Both the position numbers and the translations under genes were made by a program. This document shows positions 29,600 through 40,224 of a DNA stretch of 64,000 nt, one piece after another (positions within the stretch are counted from its first letter, which is position 1; each line of letters begins with the position of its first letter). This DNA comes from Candidatus Kinetoplastidibacterium crithidiae. GTDB taxonomy: Bacteria; Pseudomonadota; Gammaproteobacteria; Burkholderiales; Burkholderiaceae_B. The stretch spans positions 1 to 64,000 of the forward strand of contig JADMLC010000005.1 of the NCBI GenBank assembly GCA_019278155.1, read 5' to 3'. Below the pieces are notes generated by a model. The model ran no database searches, was not told where the DNA came from, and was given only the letters and a program-made list of their open reading frames with translations.

Positions 29600-30378
29600 T
29601 GCATTTAGATATTATAACTTTATTTCCTGATATGTTTAGTATTGTAAATAATGCAGGAGTTATTGGAAGATCTTGCAAAAATAATATATTTAATATATGT
29701 ACTTGGAATCCTAGAGATTTTTCTGATGATAAAAGAAAAAGTGTAGATGATAGGCCATATGGTGGTGGTCCTGGTATGGTTATGAAACCAATTCCGTTAG
29801 AAAACACTTTAAATGCTGTAAATAAGAAACGTCATTTGAATGGTTTACACTCATCACCAGTTATTTTGTTGACTCCGATAGGCAATATTTTTACTCAAGA
29901 AAAAGCAGAGAAGCTATCTAAAACTGATGGGTTTATTATAATATGTGGTCGTTATGAAGGCATAGATAAAAGGTTTATAGATCGCTTTGTTACAGATGAA
30001 ATATCCATTGGTGATTTTATAATGTCAGGTGGGGAAATAGCTGCACTTGCTTTGATAGACTCTGTTATAAGGCTTTTGCCTGGAGCTCTTAATAATAGCA
30101 ATTCAATTTTATATGAATCTTTCAGTGATGCCAATGATGGGTTGTTGGAACCATATAGTTATACACGGCCTTATGATTATAAGGGAGATTATGTTCCTGA
30201 TGTTCTTTTAACTGGAAATCATCAAAAAATAAATATATGGCGTAGAAAAAAAGCTTTAGAAATTACTATGTTACGTCGTCCTGATTTAATTGAAAAGGCG
30301 CGCTATAATGGTTTGCTATCTTACGATGATGAGGAAATAATATTAAATTTTCTTTCATCAAAAAAGGATTATAATTAA
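29599..30378 (+). CDS. trmD: tRNA (guanine-37-N1)-methyltransferase
   Basis: SPOUT methyltransferase that makes m1G37 in tRNAs reading CNN codons and prevents frameshifting. ATG at 29599 overlaps the rimM stop by one base and gives the family start MHLDIITLFPDMF; an open stretch upstream (to 29581) is not used. The trefoil-knot signatures DDRPYGGGPGMVM, CGRYEGIDKRFID and IGDFIMSGGEIAA are intact. 259 residues. The final codons and stop lie inside a 40-bp palindrome. Confidence 0.95.
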   Translation: MHLDIITLFPDMFSIVNNAGVIGRSCKNNIFNICTWNPRDFSDDKRKSVDDRPYGGGPGMVMKPIPLENTLNAVNKKRHLNGLHSSPVILLTPIGNIFTQEKAEKLSKTDGFIIICGRYEGIDKRFIDRFVTDEISIGDFIMSGGEIAALALIDSVIRLLPGALNNSNSILYESFSDANDGLLEPYSYTRPYDYKGDYVPDVLLTGNHQKINIWRRKKALEITMLRRPDLIEKARYNGLLSYDDEEIILNFLSSKKDYN

Positions 30379-30401
30379 ATATATTTAATTATAATCCTTT
30401 T
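30362..30401. terminator. Perfect 40-bp palindrome at the trmD/valS junction
   Basis: Bases 30362-30381 are the exact reverse complement of 30382-30401, with no spacer. The element includes the trmD stop codon (30376-30378) and ends 6 nt before the valS stop. Between convergent genes it can act as a bidirectional terminator or an RNA 3'-end protector; an AAAAGG/CCTTTT outer clamp gives its only G:C pairs. Confidence 0.6.
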
Positions 30402-30406
30402 ATAAT

Positions 30407-33268
30407 TTAAGGATGTTTTTTTCTTATTTTATCAATTTGACCGTTAATATTATTAATAGTCAATTGGAATTTTTGTAATCTATTTTTTTCTTGATTTATA
30501 ATATGCTCAGGAGCGTTTTTTATAAAATTATTATTTTGAAGTTTTAGATTGCATTTATTGATTTCCTCTATTAGTTTATTCTGTTCCTTTTCTAACCTTA
30601 ATAATTCTAAACTAATATCTATCTTTATGTCTAACATCAAATGTGTTTCGCCAACTATTTGTATAGGCGCTTCTAATTTGGGAATATTGTTTACTATCTC
30701 TACACTTTTTAGCTTTGCAAAGTGCATTATATATGGAGAATTGCGTTTTAATTTTGTAATATTTCCTTTTGCTAGTAAAGGAAGTTTATCAGCTGGAGAT
30801 AAATTCATTATTCCTCTTAGAGTTCTTACTGCTTCAATTTGTGATTTGAGTTCAATAAAATCTTCTTCTATTATCAAATTTATTTTATTTCTATTTTCTT
30901 TTGGATATCCTTGTGTGGAAATACTTATAAATGAATTGTTAGTAGCATAATCATTGAAAAATGGTGATACTTTTTGCCATAATTCTTCTGTAATAAATGG
31001 GATAATTGGATGTGCTAATCTTAATACTTTTTCTAATACAATTAATAATATTTTTTTAGTGCTATCTTGCTCTTTTTCTGAGAATTGTTTTATTTGTACT
31101 TTTGCTATTTCTAAATACCAATCACAAAATTCATCCCAAAAAAATTTGTAGATGGCATTAGCTACATTATCAAATCTATAATCATTATATGCATGGTTTA
31201 CTTCTATAATAGTATTTTGTAATTTTGAGATAATCCAGTGATCAGCAAAAGATAAGTATGTATTTTCTATATCATTCTTCGAGATTTTATAGTCATCTTC
31301 TACATTTAATAATACAAATCTTGTTGCATTCCATAATTTATTGCAGAAATTTCTATAACCCTCACATCGTTTTATGTCAAAATTTATATCACGACCTAAC
31401 GTTGCGTAAGATGACATTGTAAATCTTAATGCATCTGTTCCTACTCCTTGGATTCCTTGTGGGAACTGTTTTTTAGTAATTTGTTTTATTTTTTCAGCCT
31501 GTTTGGGATTTAATAACCCTGAGGTTCTTTTTTTTATCAAATTTTCTAATTCTATACCATCTATCAAATCTAGTGGATCTAAAGTATTACCCTTAGATTT
31601 GCTCATTTTTTTGCCTTCAGAATCTCTGATTAATCCATGGACATATATATTTTTGAATGGTATTTTTCCAGTCATGTGCTTTGTAAGCATTACCATTCTG
31701 GCAACCCAGAAAAATATAATATCAAAACCAGTGATCAATACGTTTGAAGGTAGGTATTTTTGCATGTCAATTGTTTCATTAGGCCAGCCCATAGTAGTAA
31801 AAGGAATTAACCCAGAAGAAAACCATGTATCTAATACATCTTCATCTCGTTTCAGAATGCCATTAATTCCAGCTAGAGACGCTTTTTTATAAGCTTCTTG
31901 TTCGTTGTGGGCTACAAATATCTGGCCATCTTCTGAATACCATGCGGGAATTTGGTGACCCCACCATAGTTGTCTAGATATACACCAGTCCTGTATATTT
32001 GCTAACCATTGTTTATAAGTATTTTTCCAATTATCTGGGTAGAATCTTATTTCTTCTTTTTCTATAACTTCTAGAGCTATCTCAGCAAGACTTTTTCCAG
32101 GATTCATGCTATTGTTTGGAGCTAGCTTAGTAGTAGACACAAACCATTGATCAGTCAACATAGGTTCTAAAACAACTCCAGTTCTATCTCCTACTGGTTG
32201 AACAATCTTATGCGGTTCAGTTTTTATCAAAAAATTAGTATTATCTAAATTTTTTATTACTAATTCTCTTGCTTGGTAGCGTTCTAACCCTTGAAATTTT
32301 TCAGGAACATTTTCATTCAAATGGGCATCTTTGGTGAAAATTGAAATTAATGGCAAATTATTTTTAATGGCACACTGATAATCATTGAAATCATGAGCTC
32401 CAGTTATTTTTACACAGCCGGTTCCAAAATCCATATCAACAAAATCATCTGATATAATCGGAATTTTCCTATTAATAATAGGCACATAAACATTTTTTCC
32501 TATTAAATGTTTATATCTATCATCATCAGGATGTACACATATAGCATTATCTGCAAATATTGTTTCTGGGCGAGTTGTGGCTATAATCAAATAATTAAGA
32601 TTGTCATCTACATTTTGTTCTACAAGATTATATTTGATATACCACATAAAAGAATCTATTTCTTGCATCTCAACTTCTAAATCTGATACTGCTGTAAGTA
32701 GTTTTGGATCCCAATTGACTAGTTTTTTTCCTCTATATATTAAACCTTGTTCATAAAGTCGTATGAAAGTTTCTATAACTCCAATAGACATGCCTTCATC
32801 CATGGTAAAGTATTCACGATCCCAATTTGCAGAAATTCCAAGACGTTTTATTTGATCAGTAATAATGCTTCCAGATTTTTCTTTCCATTTCCATATTTCT
32901 TTAATAAACCTTTCTTTACCTATGGTATATCTAGATTTATTTTCTTTATCTAATTGTCTTTCTACCACTAGTTGCGTTGCTATTCCAGCATGATCTGTAC
33001 CAGGAATAAACACAGTATTTTTGCCTAACATTCTGTTATATCTTATTAAACAATCCATTATGGTTTGGTTAAAAGCATGACCCATATGTAGGGTTCCTGT
33101 CACATTAGGAGGAGGAAATTGTATAGAGTAGTTATTATGTATATTTAAGTTGTTCTTTTCTTCAAAACATCCATTTTTATACCATTCTATATACCATTTA
33201 TTTTCTATCTCTGATGGCTCAAAACTTTTATGTATATTATTAATAATTTTTTTTGATTCTGTAATCAT
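30407..33268 (-). CDS. valS: Valine--tRNA ligase
   Basis: Class I synthetase. The HIGH-type motif is in [16 protein letters not shown] near residue 53 and KMSKS in [14 protein letters not shown]. The editing domain ([13 protein letters not shown]), the anticodon-binding domain and a C-terminal coiled-coil arm (residues about 885-950) are present. 953 residues equals E. coli (951). It is convergent with trmD and divergent from ndk, 234 nt away. Confidence 0.97.
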   Translation of the reverse strand: MITESKKIINNIHKSFEPSEIENKWYIEWYKNGCFEEKNNLNIHNNYSIQFPPPNVTGTLHMGHAFNQTIMDCLIRYNRMLGKNTVFIPGTDHAGIATQLVVERQLDKENKSRYTIGKERFIKEIWKWKEKSGSIITDQIKRLGISANWDREYFTMDEGMSIGVIETFIRLYEQGLIYRGKKLVNWDPKLLTAVSDLEVEMQEIDSFMWYIKYNLVEQNVDDNLNYLIIATTRPETIFADNAICVHPDDDRYKHLIGKNVYVPIINRKIPIISDDFVDMDFGTGCVKITGAHDFNDYQCAIKNNLPLISIFTKDAHLNENVPEKFQGLERYQARELVIKNLDNTNFLIKTEPHKIVQPVGDRTGVVLEPMLTDQWFVSTTKLAPNNSMNPGKSLAEIALEVIEKEEIRFYPDNWKNTYKQWLANIQDWCISRQLWWGHQIPAWYSEDGQIFVAHNEQEAYKKASLAGINGILKRDEDVLDTWFSSGLIPFTTMGWPNETIDMQKYLPSNVLITGFDIIFFWVARMVMLTKHMTGKIPFKNIYVHGLIRDSEGKKMSKSKGNTLDPLDLIDGIELENLIKKRTSGLLNPKQAEKIKQITKKQFPQGIQGVGTDALRFTMSSYATLGRDINFDIKRCEGYRNFCNKLWNATRFVLLNVEDDYKISKNDIENTYLSFADHWIISKLQNTIIEVNHAYNDYRFDNVANAIYKFFWDEFCDWYLEIAKVQIKQFSEKEQDSTKKILLIVLEKVLRLAHPIIPFITEELWQKVSPFFNDYATNNSFISISTQGYPKENRNKINLIIEEDFIELKSQIEAVRTLRGIMNLSPADKLPLLAKGNITKLKRNSPYIMHFAKLKSVEIVNNIPKLEAPIQIVGETHLMLDIKIDISLELLRLEKEQNKLIEEINKCNLKLQNNNFIKNAPEHIINQEKNRLQKFQLTINNINGQIDKIRKKHP

Positions 33269-33384
33269 TGAATATAATTCCGATAATGCTTATTTCAACT
33301 TAAAATGTGTATAATAATTAGACCTGATATTATATAGGTTTAAATACTATTTTAATAATTTTTAATTGTAGTTGGTTTAATTTG

Positions 33385-33417
33385 CTATTATTTTATAGCA
33401 TAACGATAAAATAATAG
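33385..33417. repeat. 12-bp inverted repeat between valS and ndk
   Basis: Perfect 12-bp arms (33385-33396 and 33406-33417) around a 9-nt loop, in the divergent promoter region of valS and ndk. All pairs but the outermost are A:T. It could be an operator or a leader hairpin. Confidence 0.5.
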
Positions 33418-33502
33418 AACTATAAAAATCAAAAATAATTAGATTGTTATTTAATTGTATATTTTTGTTTTATATTGAGAATTAAAAAATTAGGAATAAA
33501 TA

Positions 33503-33934
33503 ATGACAATTCAACGTACTTTATCAATAATAAAACCTGATGCTGTGTCTAAAAATTGTATTGGAAAAATCGTATCTCGTTTTGAAGATAATGGTTTATC
33601 TATAGTAGCTTCACGTTTTCATAAATTATCCACTTATGAGGCAGAGTCGTTTTATTCTATCCATAAGGAACGTCCTTTTTTTAGAGATTTGATAAACTTT
33701 ATGATTTCAGGACCTGTATTTATTCAAGTTCTAGAAGGAGAGAACGCTGTACAGATTAATCGTGATATTATGGGTGATACAGATCCAAAGAAAGCAAAAA
33801 AAGGAACAATTAGAGCTGATTTTGCCGATAATATAGATGCTAATGCTGTACATGGTTCTGATTCAGAAGAAAATGCAAAGAATGAAATAGCTTTTTTCTT
33901 TTCTGGGATGGAAATTCATTCTCATAAAATATAG
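33503..33934 (+). CDS. ndk: Nucleoside diphosphate kinase
   Basis: Balances NTP and dNTP pools by phosphate transfer through a phosphohistidine. The catalytic His is in [14 protein letters not shown] (residue about 117); the N-terminal [10 protein letters not shown] is standard. 143 residues, as in E. coli. It heads the conserved ndk-rlmN-hisS series; rlmN starts 9 nt after its stop. Confidence 0.96.
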   Translation: MTIQRTLSIIKPDAVSKNCIGKIVSRFEDNGLSIVASRFHKLSTYEAESFYSIHKERPFFRDLINFMISGPVFIQVLEGENAVQINRDIMGDTDPKKAKKGTIRADFADNIDANAVHGSDSEENAKNEIAFFFSGMEIHSHKI

Positions 33935-33943
33935 TTTTTTTAT

Positions 33944-35065
33944 ATGGAAGATAATCTTCTTATTAATCTATTAGGTATAGACGATCTGTTTTTAAGAAAA
34001 ATTCTAGAAGAATGTGATTGTTATAGTAATTATCGTATTTCTCAGTTGAAGAGATGGGTTCATAAAAATCAAATTGATTGTTTTGATGATATGACTAATC
34101 TCTCTATAAAACTACGTAATTATTTGAAGACAGTAGCTAAAATAGAAGCGATGCCACTAAAAACACAGCAATTTTCTGTGGATGGAACTAGAAAATGGTT
34201 ATTTGATGCTGGTTTTGATAATGCAGTTGAGACGGTTTTTATACCTGATAACAATAGAAATACTCTTTGCATATCTAGTCAAGCAGGTTGTGCTGTAAAT
34301 TGTAGTTTTTGTTTTACTGGGCAACAAGGATTTAATCGTAATTTGACTACTAGTGAGATTATTGGTCAGTTATGGTGGGCACAGAAAAATATAAGTAATG
34401 ATTTTTTTTCTGGAAATATAGATAAATCTATTATCAACTCTCCTAAAATAACTAATGTAGTCATGATGGGAATGGGGGAACCTTTGTTAAACTATGGACA
34501 GGTTCTTCCTGCTTTGCGTTTGATGATAGATGAAAATTCATATGCTTTATCGAAAAGAAAAATAACTTTATCTACATCAGGTATAGTTCCTATGATAGAT
34601 AAGTTGGTTAATGATTGCCCTGTTTCTCTAGCTATTTCTTTGCATGCTCCTAATGATGAATTACGGAATAGATTAATACCAATAAATAAAAAATATCCAT
34701 TGCAAGAACTAATGAATTCTTGTAGAAATTATGTATCTTATGCTCCTAGAGATTTTATTACATTTGAGTATTGTATGCTAGATAACATAAATGATTCAGA
34801 TGCACATGCATTTGAATTGATTGAGTTAGTAAGAACTATTAAATGTAAAATAAATTTAATACCATTTAACTCATTTCCTAATTCCAATTTGAAAAGATCT
34901 ACACAAAGTAGAATTTTATCTTTTGTAAAAATATTAAATTCTCAAGGAATTGTTACTACAGTAAGGAAAACACGAGGTGATGATATAAATGCAGCATGTG
35001 GTCAATTGGCTGGTAGCATTAAGAATATTACCAAAATTAAGACTAATGAATCCATTAAACTTTGA
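33944..35065 (+). CDS. rlmN: 23S rRNA/tRNA (adenine-C2)-methyltransferase RlmN
   Basis: Radical-SAM enzyme that methylates A2503 of 23S rRNA and A37 of some tRNAs. The cluster-binding CxxxCxxC is in CAVNCSFCFTG near residue 119; VMMGMGEPLLNY is the family signature; the C-terminal CGQLAG holds the methyl-accepting cysteine. 373 residues, normal. In relatives rodZ and ispG stand between rlmN and hisS; here only 150 nt separate them. Confidence 0.95.
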   Translation: MEDNLLINLLGIDDLFLRKILEECDCYSNYRISQLKRWVHKNQIDCFDDMTNLSIKLRNYLKTVAKIEAMPLKTQQFSVDGTRKWLFDAGFDNAVETVFIPDNNRNTLCISSQAGCAVNCSFCFTGQQGFNRNLTTSEIIGQLWWAQKNISNDFFSGNIDKSIINSPKITNVVMMGMGEPLLNYGQVLPALRLMIDENSYALSKRKITLSTSGIVPMIDKLVNDCPVSLAISLHAPNDELRNRLIPINKKYPLQELMNSCRNYVSYAPRDFITFEYCMLDNINDSDAHAFELIELVRTIKCKINLIPFNSFPNSNLKRSTQSRILSFVKILNSQGIVTTVRKTRGDDINAACGQLAGSIKNITKIKTNESIKL

Positions 35066-35215
35066 ATATAAAATGTTTCCTTTAATGTAAAAAAATCGAA
35101 TATATAAAAATATATAAATTTTATGAAATGCTAAACTAAGCTCATATATTTGATAACTATGTTATTTATTATGGTTTTTAATGCGCCCATAAAAATTGTT
35201 TTTTAAGAAAAAAAT

Positions 35216-36517
35216 ATGATAAATAATAAAAATACTAAAAAAATTTTAGCGATACGAGGAATGAATGATATTCTTCCTTTAAGAAGTTTTGATTGGGGTT
35301 CTCTAGAAAATATTTTATTCAAATGGCTGCATAGTTACGGTTATTCTAACATTAGAGTTCCTATTTTGGAACAAACTAGTTTGTTCCAAAGGGGTATAGG
35401 AGAGGTAACTGATATAGTAGAAAAAGAAATGTATTCTTTTAGAGATAGTTATAATGACGACTCTTTAACCATGCGTCCAGAGATTACGGCTGGAATAGTT
35501 AGAGCTGCTATAGAGCATAATATTGTATATGAAAGACCTCGAAGATTGTATTCTCTTGGACCAGTTTTTAGGCATGAGCGGCCGCAGTTAGGGAGATATA
35601 GACAGTTCCATCAGGTTGATATAGAAGCAATTGGTTTCGAAGGTCCTGATTTAGATGCTGAATTAATGATAATGGTATCTAGATTATGGAAAATTTTAGG
35701 TATTGAAAATGTTAAGTTGGAAGTTAATTGTCTTGGTTCTTATCAAGATAGATTGAATTATAAAGGAGTATTACTAAGTTTTTTTGAAAAAAATATAGAT
35801 CATTTAGATGAGATTAGTAAAAAACGTCTATATTCTAATCCTTTAAGAATTTTAGATAGCAAGAATCCAATTTTGTCTTCTTTGATAGAGAAAGCTCCAA
35901 TTTTATTAGATTATTTATCAGATAAATCGTTAAAATATTTTGATTCTGTATGTAATTTCTTAAAGTCTAATGATATCCCATATTATGTTAATAATCGTTT
36001 AGTAAGAGGATTGGATTATTACAATTTGACAGTTTTTGAGTGGACTACAGATAAATTAGGATCGCAAAGTACAGTTTGTGGTGGTGGTAGATATGATAAT
36101 TTGTTCAGTATGTTAGGAGGTAAGAATATTCCTGCTGCTGGTTTTGCTATAGGATTTGAAAGACTAGTAGAACTATGGAATTTTTATAAAAGTCCTTCTA
36201 AAATTGAAGAGTGCGATATTTACATTACTCATCGTGGTTTAATAGCTCAGAAGTTATCGTTTAATTATGCTGAAAAATTACGCGATTCTGGATTTAAAGT
36301 TATAGTTCATTGTGGCTTAAATGATAGTTTAAAACGTCAATTTAGAATGGCTGATTTGAGCAATGCTACGCTAGCTATAATTTTTGGAGAAGATGAAATT
36401 GAGAATAATTTTGCTAGCATAAAATTATTACGTCTATCCCATAATGATAACGTTAATCAAGAAAAAATTTCTCTAGAATTATTAATACCTTTTTTAAAAG
36501 ACAAAATAAAAAAATAA
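35216..36517 (+). CDS. hisS: Histidine--tRNA ligase
   Basis: Class II synthetase. Motif 2 is in LYSLGPVFRHERPQLGRYRQFHQVDIEAIG, the histidine-specific motif RGLDYYNLTVFEW is present, and motif 3 lies in PAAGFAIGFERL. A C-terminal anticodon-binding domain follows. 433 residues compared with 424 in E. coli. It starts the hisS-yfgM-bamB-der group with short gaps. Confidence 0.96.
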   Translation: MINNKNTKKILAIRGMNDILPLRSFDWGSLENILFKWLHSYGYSNIRVPILEQTSLFQRGIGEVTDIVEKEMYSFRDSYNDDSLTMRPEITAGIVRAAIEHNIVYERPRRLYSLGPVFRHERPQLGRYRQFHQVDIEAIGFEGPDLDAELMIMVSRLWKILGIENVKLEVNCLGSYQDRLNYKGVLLSFFEKNIDHLDEISKKRLYSNPLRILDSKNPILSSLIEKAPILLDYLSDKSLKYFDSVCNFLKSNDIPYYVNNRLVRGLDYYNLTVFEWTTDKLGSQSTVCGGGRYDNLFSMLGGKNIPAAGFAIGFERLVELWNFYKSPSKIEECDIYITHRGLIAQKLSFNYAEKLRDSGFKVIVHCGLNDSLKRQFRMADLSNATLAIIFGEDEIENNFASIKLLRLSHNDNVNQEKISLELLIPFLKDKIKK

Positions 36518-36528
36518 TTTTAGGTTTT

Positions 36529-37113
36529 ATGATGAATCAAATATTTCTTAAAATGAGAAAAAAAATAATATTTTTATTAATAGTTGTTTTTTCTGTATTG
36601 TTAATAAAATATTTTTTTTTCAAAAAATCAACTATTGATAATATGAAGGATTTTGAATTGTTTGAACAAGCAGTGCTTATACATCCTGTTGACCTTGAAA
36701 AGATTAGAGAATTATTAGGTATAATTAAAAAAAATAATATTAATGACAGTTATTCTAAATTATCATCATTGATTGCTGCTAGTATATTTCAAGAAAATTT
36801 GTTATTTGATGAAGCTAAAAATGAATTATTATGGTTATCTAGCATTGGAAAACATAACTTATTTCAATATATTGCAAAACTACGTTTATCTAATGTATTT
36901 GTAAATCTTGGTGAATATGATAAAGCATTAGAATGCTTGAAGACCTATCCAAAATCTTTTGAGAGTTTGTTTGATAATAGTAGGGGTGATATTTTTTTTG
37001 CACAAGGCAAATTGAGCAAGGCTACAGAAAATTGGAAATTATCTTTAAATAATATGGATAAAAATGATCCTCTATTTAAAATAATTCAGTTAAAAATTGA
37101 TTCTTGTAATTAG
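36529..37113 (+). CDS. YfgM-like membrane-anchored TPR protein
   Basis: The 194-residue product has one N-terminal membrane helix (about 12-27) followed by a periplasmic domain with helical TPR-like repeats. This is the family of E. coli YfgM, an ancillary subunit of the Sec/PpiD periplasmic chaperone network. The match rests mostly on place (hisS-yfgM-bamB-der) and architecture; the sequence is divergent. The start may be either of two adjacent ATG codons. Confidence 0.75.
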   Translation: MMNQIFLKMRKKIIFLLIVVFSVLLIKYFFFKKSTIDNMKDFELFEQAVLIHPVDLEKIRELLGIIKKNNINDSYSKLSSLIAASIFQENLLFDEAKNELLWLSSIGKHNLFQYIAKLRLSNVFVNLGEYDKALECLKTYPKSFESLFDNSRGDIFFAQGKLSKATENWKLSLNNMDKNDPLFKIIQLKIDSCN

Positions 37114-37119
37114 AATAGT

Positions 37120-38241
37120 ATGAATTTATATAAGCTTATTTTTTTATTGAAAACAGCAATTTGCTTTTTATTGCTTTTTTTAAGTATTCATAATAAGTCT
37201 TTTGCGGCTATAGATACTAATGAACCGCAAATAATACAGCATTCTAATAGTTTGTCTTATGAAAATTTGTTTTCCGAATTTACAATTGATTTAATTTCAA
37301 ATGTGGTAGGTGATTACATATATGTAGCTTCTTTGGATGGGAATATTGCTAAGTTAGATATTGTTAATCATCAATGTTTATGGCAAAAGAAGATTCCCAC
37401 TGATCATATATTATCTATAGTTGCTGATATTTCTAATGTTGTAGTTGTTTCTGAGACAGGAAATATTTTATTATTTGATAATAATGGAAATCAAAAATGG
37501 ATGTCATCAGTTAATAATTTAATTAATACCCCACCAATTATATATAAAAACATTATCTTAATTAGGACTTGTGATTTATCTATGAGTGCTTTCGATCTCC
37601 ATAATGGAGAAGTAATTTGGTCATTGAATAATTATTTTTTTTCAATATCATCTGCTATTTATTCTCCTATGTTGCGTTTGAGGAAATCCGTTATAACATA
37701 CAGCACAAATAATAGTATTTCATCAATTGATATTGATACTGGTTTTGTAGAATGGAAAATTCCGGTTTCTTTAGATAATGTAAACAATGATTTATTGGGT
37801 ATTAATGGTTCATTTTTAACATATAAAAATAATGTTTATTTTGCTAGTAGTAAAAATTATATAACCTGTTTAGATATAACAAATACAGTTTCCATTAAAT
37901 GGAGTAAAATGTTTCCATCTTGCCATATTATGTACATGTCTGATGGATTTATTTATGCTTTAAATGATGAAGGAGAATTAGCTAAGTTTAATGCGACAGA
38001 TGGAAGTGTGATTTGGAAAAAAATAATTTTAAAAAATTGCAAGTTTAGAACTATCTTGGTAGAAAATAATTTGATAGTTTGTGGTGATTCTTTTGGATGG
38101 TTATACTTTATTTCTTCTGATGAAGGCTCTGTATTTTATAAATCTAAGATTAGCAAGAACAGTATATTATCCTCTGTTATTTTTAATGAAAATAAAATTA
38201 TAGTTAATGCTATAGATGGTATTTTTATAATAGATATTTAA
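37120..38241 (+). CDS. bamB: Outer membrane assembly factor BamB
   Basis: Beta-propeller subunit of the Bam complex that inserts outer-membrane proteins. The 373-residue product has a hydrophobic signal segment (about 8-25) and repeating PQQ-like blades (VASLDGNIAKLD, GNILLFDNNGNQKW, MSAFDLHNGEVIW, FNATDGSVIW, IVCGDSFGWLYFIS). The signal ends in SFAA, a signal-peptidase-I-like site; no lipobox cysteine is visible, although BamB is normally a lipoprotein. Identification rests on the propeller repeats and the hisS-yfgM-bamB-der order. Confidence 0.85.
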   Translation: MNLYKLIFLLKTAICFLLLFLSIHNKSFAAIDTNEPQIIQHSNSLSYENLFSEFTIDLISNVVGDYIYVASLDGNIAKLDIVNHQCLWQKKIPTDHILSIVADISNVVVVSETGNILLFDNNGNQKWMSSVNNLINTPPIIYKNIILIRTCDLSMSAFDLHNGEVIWSLNNYFFSISSAIYSPMLRLRKSVITYSTNNSISSIDIDTGFVEWKIPVSLDNVNNDLLGINGSFLTYKNNVYFASSKNYITCLDITNTVSIKWSKMFPSCHIMYMSDGFIYALNDEGELAKFNATDGSVIWKKIILKNCKFRTILVENNLIVCGDSFGWLYFISSDEGSVFYKSKISKNSILSSVIFNENKIIVNAIDGIFIIDI

Positions 38242-38265
38242 TTCTCATTTTTTAAAGTTTTTACC

Positions 38266-39603
38266 GTGTCTTATAAACCAATAGTTTCGATAGTAGGAAG
38301 AGCAAATGTAGGTAAGTCTACTTTGTTTAATCGTTTGACAAAAACAAAGAATGCGTTAGTCGCTGATTTTCCTGGTCTAACGCGTGATAGGCATTATGGA
38401 GAAGCTCATTTTGCATCATACAATTTTATTGTGATTGATACTGGTGGTCTTGATATTCATTCTAAAGACAAATTTTCTTTGAAAATTGCTTCTCAAACAA
38501 ATCAAGCTATATTAGAGTCTGATGTTGTTATATTTTTGCTTGATGGCCGTTCAGGTATATGTTCTCAAGATTATGAAATTGCTAAATTATTACGTAAATT
38601 TTCCAATAAATTAATATTGTTAGCTGTTAACAAATCAGAAGGAATGAGTTTAAGTAATTTTAGCAATGAATTTTATGAATTAGGTTTAGGTAAACCGTAT
38701 TTGATTTCTTCATCTCATGGTGATGGTATTTACCATTTAATTGAAGATTCTTTAAGTGGATTTACAAGAACTAATATTGATGAAGATGATAATTTAGAAT
38801 CAAACTCTTCTATTAAATTAGCTGTAATTGGCAAACCAAATGTTGGGAAATCTACATTAATTAATTCATTTTTAGGAGAAGAGAGACTAATAGCTTTTGA
38901 TATGCCAGGTACTACCAAAGATTCTATAAATGTTGATTTTAATTTTGATGGTAGAAAATATATACTAGTAGATACTGCTGGTATGCGTCGTAAAAGCAGG
39001 GTGGTCAATTATATTGAAAAATTTTCAGTAATAAAAACTATTCAGGCAATAGAATCTAGTGATGTTGTTTTGTTAGTGATAGATGCCAATGAGGAGATTT
39101 CTGACCAAGATGCTCATATGGCTGGCTTTATTTTAGAGTCAGGCAAAGCAATTGTCATAGCTTTTAATAAATGTGATACCTTAGAAAGGGAAAATTTAAA
39201 AAATATAGAAAAATCTTTTAGAAGAAAAATGCATTTCCTATCATTTGCTAAGTTGCATATGATTTCAGCATTAAAAAAATATCATATTAATGACATTTTT
39301 TTGTCTATAAATGAGGCATATGATTCTTCGTTTGCTAAGTTATCTACTCCTAAGCTTAATAAGTTGCTCAAGTTAGCTATTACTAAACAACCTCCTCCTA
39401 AAAAAAATATAATTAGACCAAAAATGCGTTATGCTCATCAGGGTGGTCAAAATCCTCCTATTATTGTAATTCATGGAAATTCTCTTGAACATGTTTCTAG
39501 TTCTTATGTTAGATACCTTGAATCATTTTTCAGGAGAGAATTATCTTTAAAAGGTACACCGTTAAGAATTGAATTTAAATCATCAAAAAATCCATATATT
39601 TAG
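38266..39603 (+). CDS. der: Ribosome biogenesis GTPase Der
   Basis: Double-GTPase (EngA) needed for 50S assembly. Two G domains are visible: GRANVGKSTLFN near residue 11 with DTGGLD, and GKPNVGKSTLINSF near residue 188 with DTAGMRRKS and NKCD; a KH-like C-terminal domain follows. It starts with GTG at 38266. 445 residues. The series pauses here: 315 nt separate it from hfq. Confidence 0.95.
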   Translation: MSYKPIVSIVGRANVGKSTLFNRLTKTKNALVADFPGLTRDRHYGEAHFASYNFIVIDTGGLDIHSKDKFSLKIASQTNQAILESDVVIFLLDGRSGICSQDYEIAKLLRKFSNKLILLAVNKSEGMSLSNFSNEFYELGLGKPYLISSSHGDGIYHLIEDSLSGFTRTNIDEDDNLESNSSIKLAVIGKPNVGKSTLINSFLGEERLIAFDMPGTTKDSINVDFNFDGRKYILVDTAGMRRKSRVVNYIEKFSVIKTIQAIESSDVVLLVIDANEEISDQDAHMAGFILESGKAIVIAFNKCDTLERENLKNIEKSFRRKMHFLSFAKLHMISALKKYHINDIFLSINEAYDSSFAKLSTPKLNKLLKLAITKQPPPKKNIIRPKMRYAHQGGQNPPIIVIHGNSLEHVSSSYVRYLESFFRRELSLKGTPLRIEFKSSKNPYI

Positions 39604-39918
39604 ATTTTTGATATCTTTGAATATGTATATACACAACATCTTTTGTGAAGATATAAAATATTTATATATGTTAAGGTGTAATAAAAAACATAACTAATTA
39701 TTTGTTGTTGTATTATATAAAATATTATTTACACTTAATTTTATTTAGAATTCAATTTTTTACTAGTGTTAAATATAATTTTAGTCAATATGTATATTTA
39801 TTGAGTTTAAATAGAAGTACGTCTAATTTAAATTTATTTTTCTATTGATTTAGCGTATTTTATGTCAGTTTAACTCATAATAGAAAAACATTTATAACAA
39901 ACATATGGAACATAAATA
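39604..39918. other. Non-coding gap between der and hfq
   Basis: These 315 A+T-rich bases between two co-directional genes probably hold the der 3' end and the hfq promoter region. No open frame, RNA gene or strong inverted repeat was seen. A candidate promoter is listed at 39801-39829. Confidence 0.5.
39801..39829 (+). promoter_or_regulatory. Candidate sigma-70 promoter of the hfq operon
   Basis: TTGAGT (39801-39806) and TAATTT (39824-39829) are separated by 17 nt. Transcription would begin near 39836, leaving a leader of about 80 nt before hfq. In such A+T-rich DNA chance matches are common. Confidence 0.3.
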
Positions 39919-40155
39919 ATGAATAATAAAGGTCAAACTCTACAAGATCCATTTTTAAATAAATTGCGTAAAGATCATGTGCCAATATCTATATATTTGG
40001 TTAATGGAATAAAATTGCAAGGGCAAATAGAAGCATTTGATCAGTATGTTGTTTTATTAAGAAATACAGTAACACAGATGGTATATAAACATGCTATATC
40101 AACTGTTGTTCCTTCTCGTGCTGTAAGTTTTCAGGAAGATTTTGAGTCAGAATAG
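39919..40155 (+). CDS. hfq: RNA chaperone Hfq
   Basis: Hexameric Sm-like protein that pairs small RNAs with mRNAs. The 78-residue product has the complete Sm1 ([20 protein letters not shown]) and Sm2 ([14 protein letters not shown]) motifs; the flexible C-terminal tail is very short. Retention implies that some small-RNA regulation or RNA handling remains. hflX follows after 69 nt, the standard order. Confidence 0.97.
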   Translation: MNNKGQTLQDPFLNKLRKDHVPISIYLVNGIKLQGQIEAFDQYVVLLRNTVTQMVYKHAISTVVPSRAVSFQEDFESE

Positions 40156-40224
40156 TTTAAAGAAGATACAATTACTCTAATTTTTATGCCGTTTTGTTGT
40201 TTATTAACACTGTGAATTTGTTAT

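Noticed and set aside
30549..31151. Open frames antisense to valS (133 and 65 codons)
   Set aside because: They mirror a highly conserved synthetase, have no family resemblance and arise from composition.
39604..39918. Small RNA gene between der and hfq
   Set aside because: No stable hairpin with a terminator; only a weak promoter-like pair near hfq.
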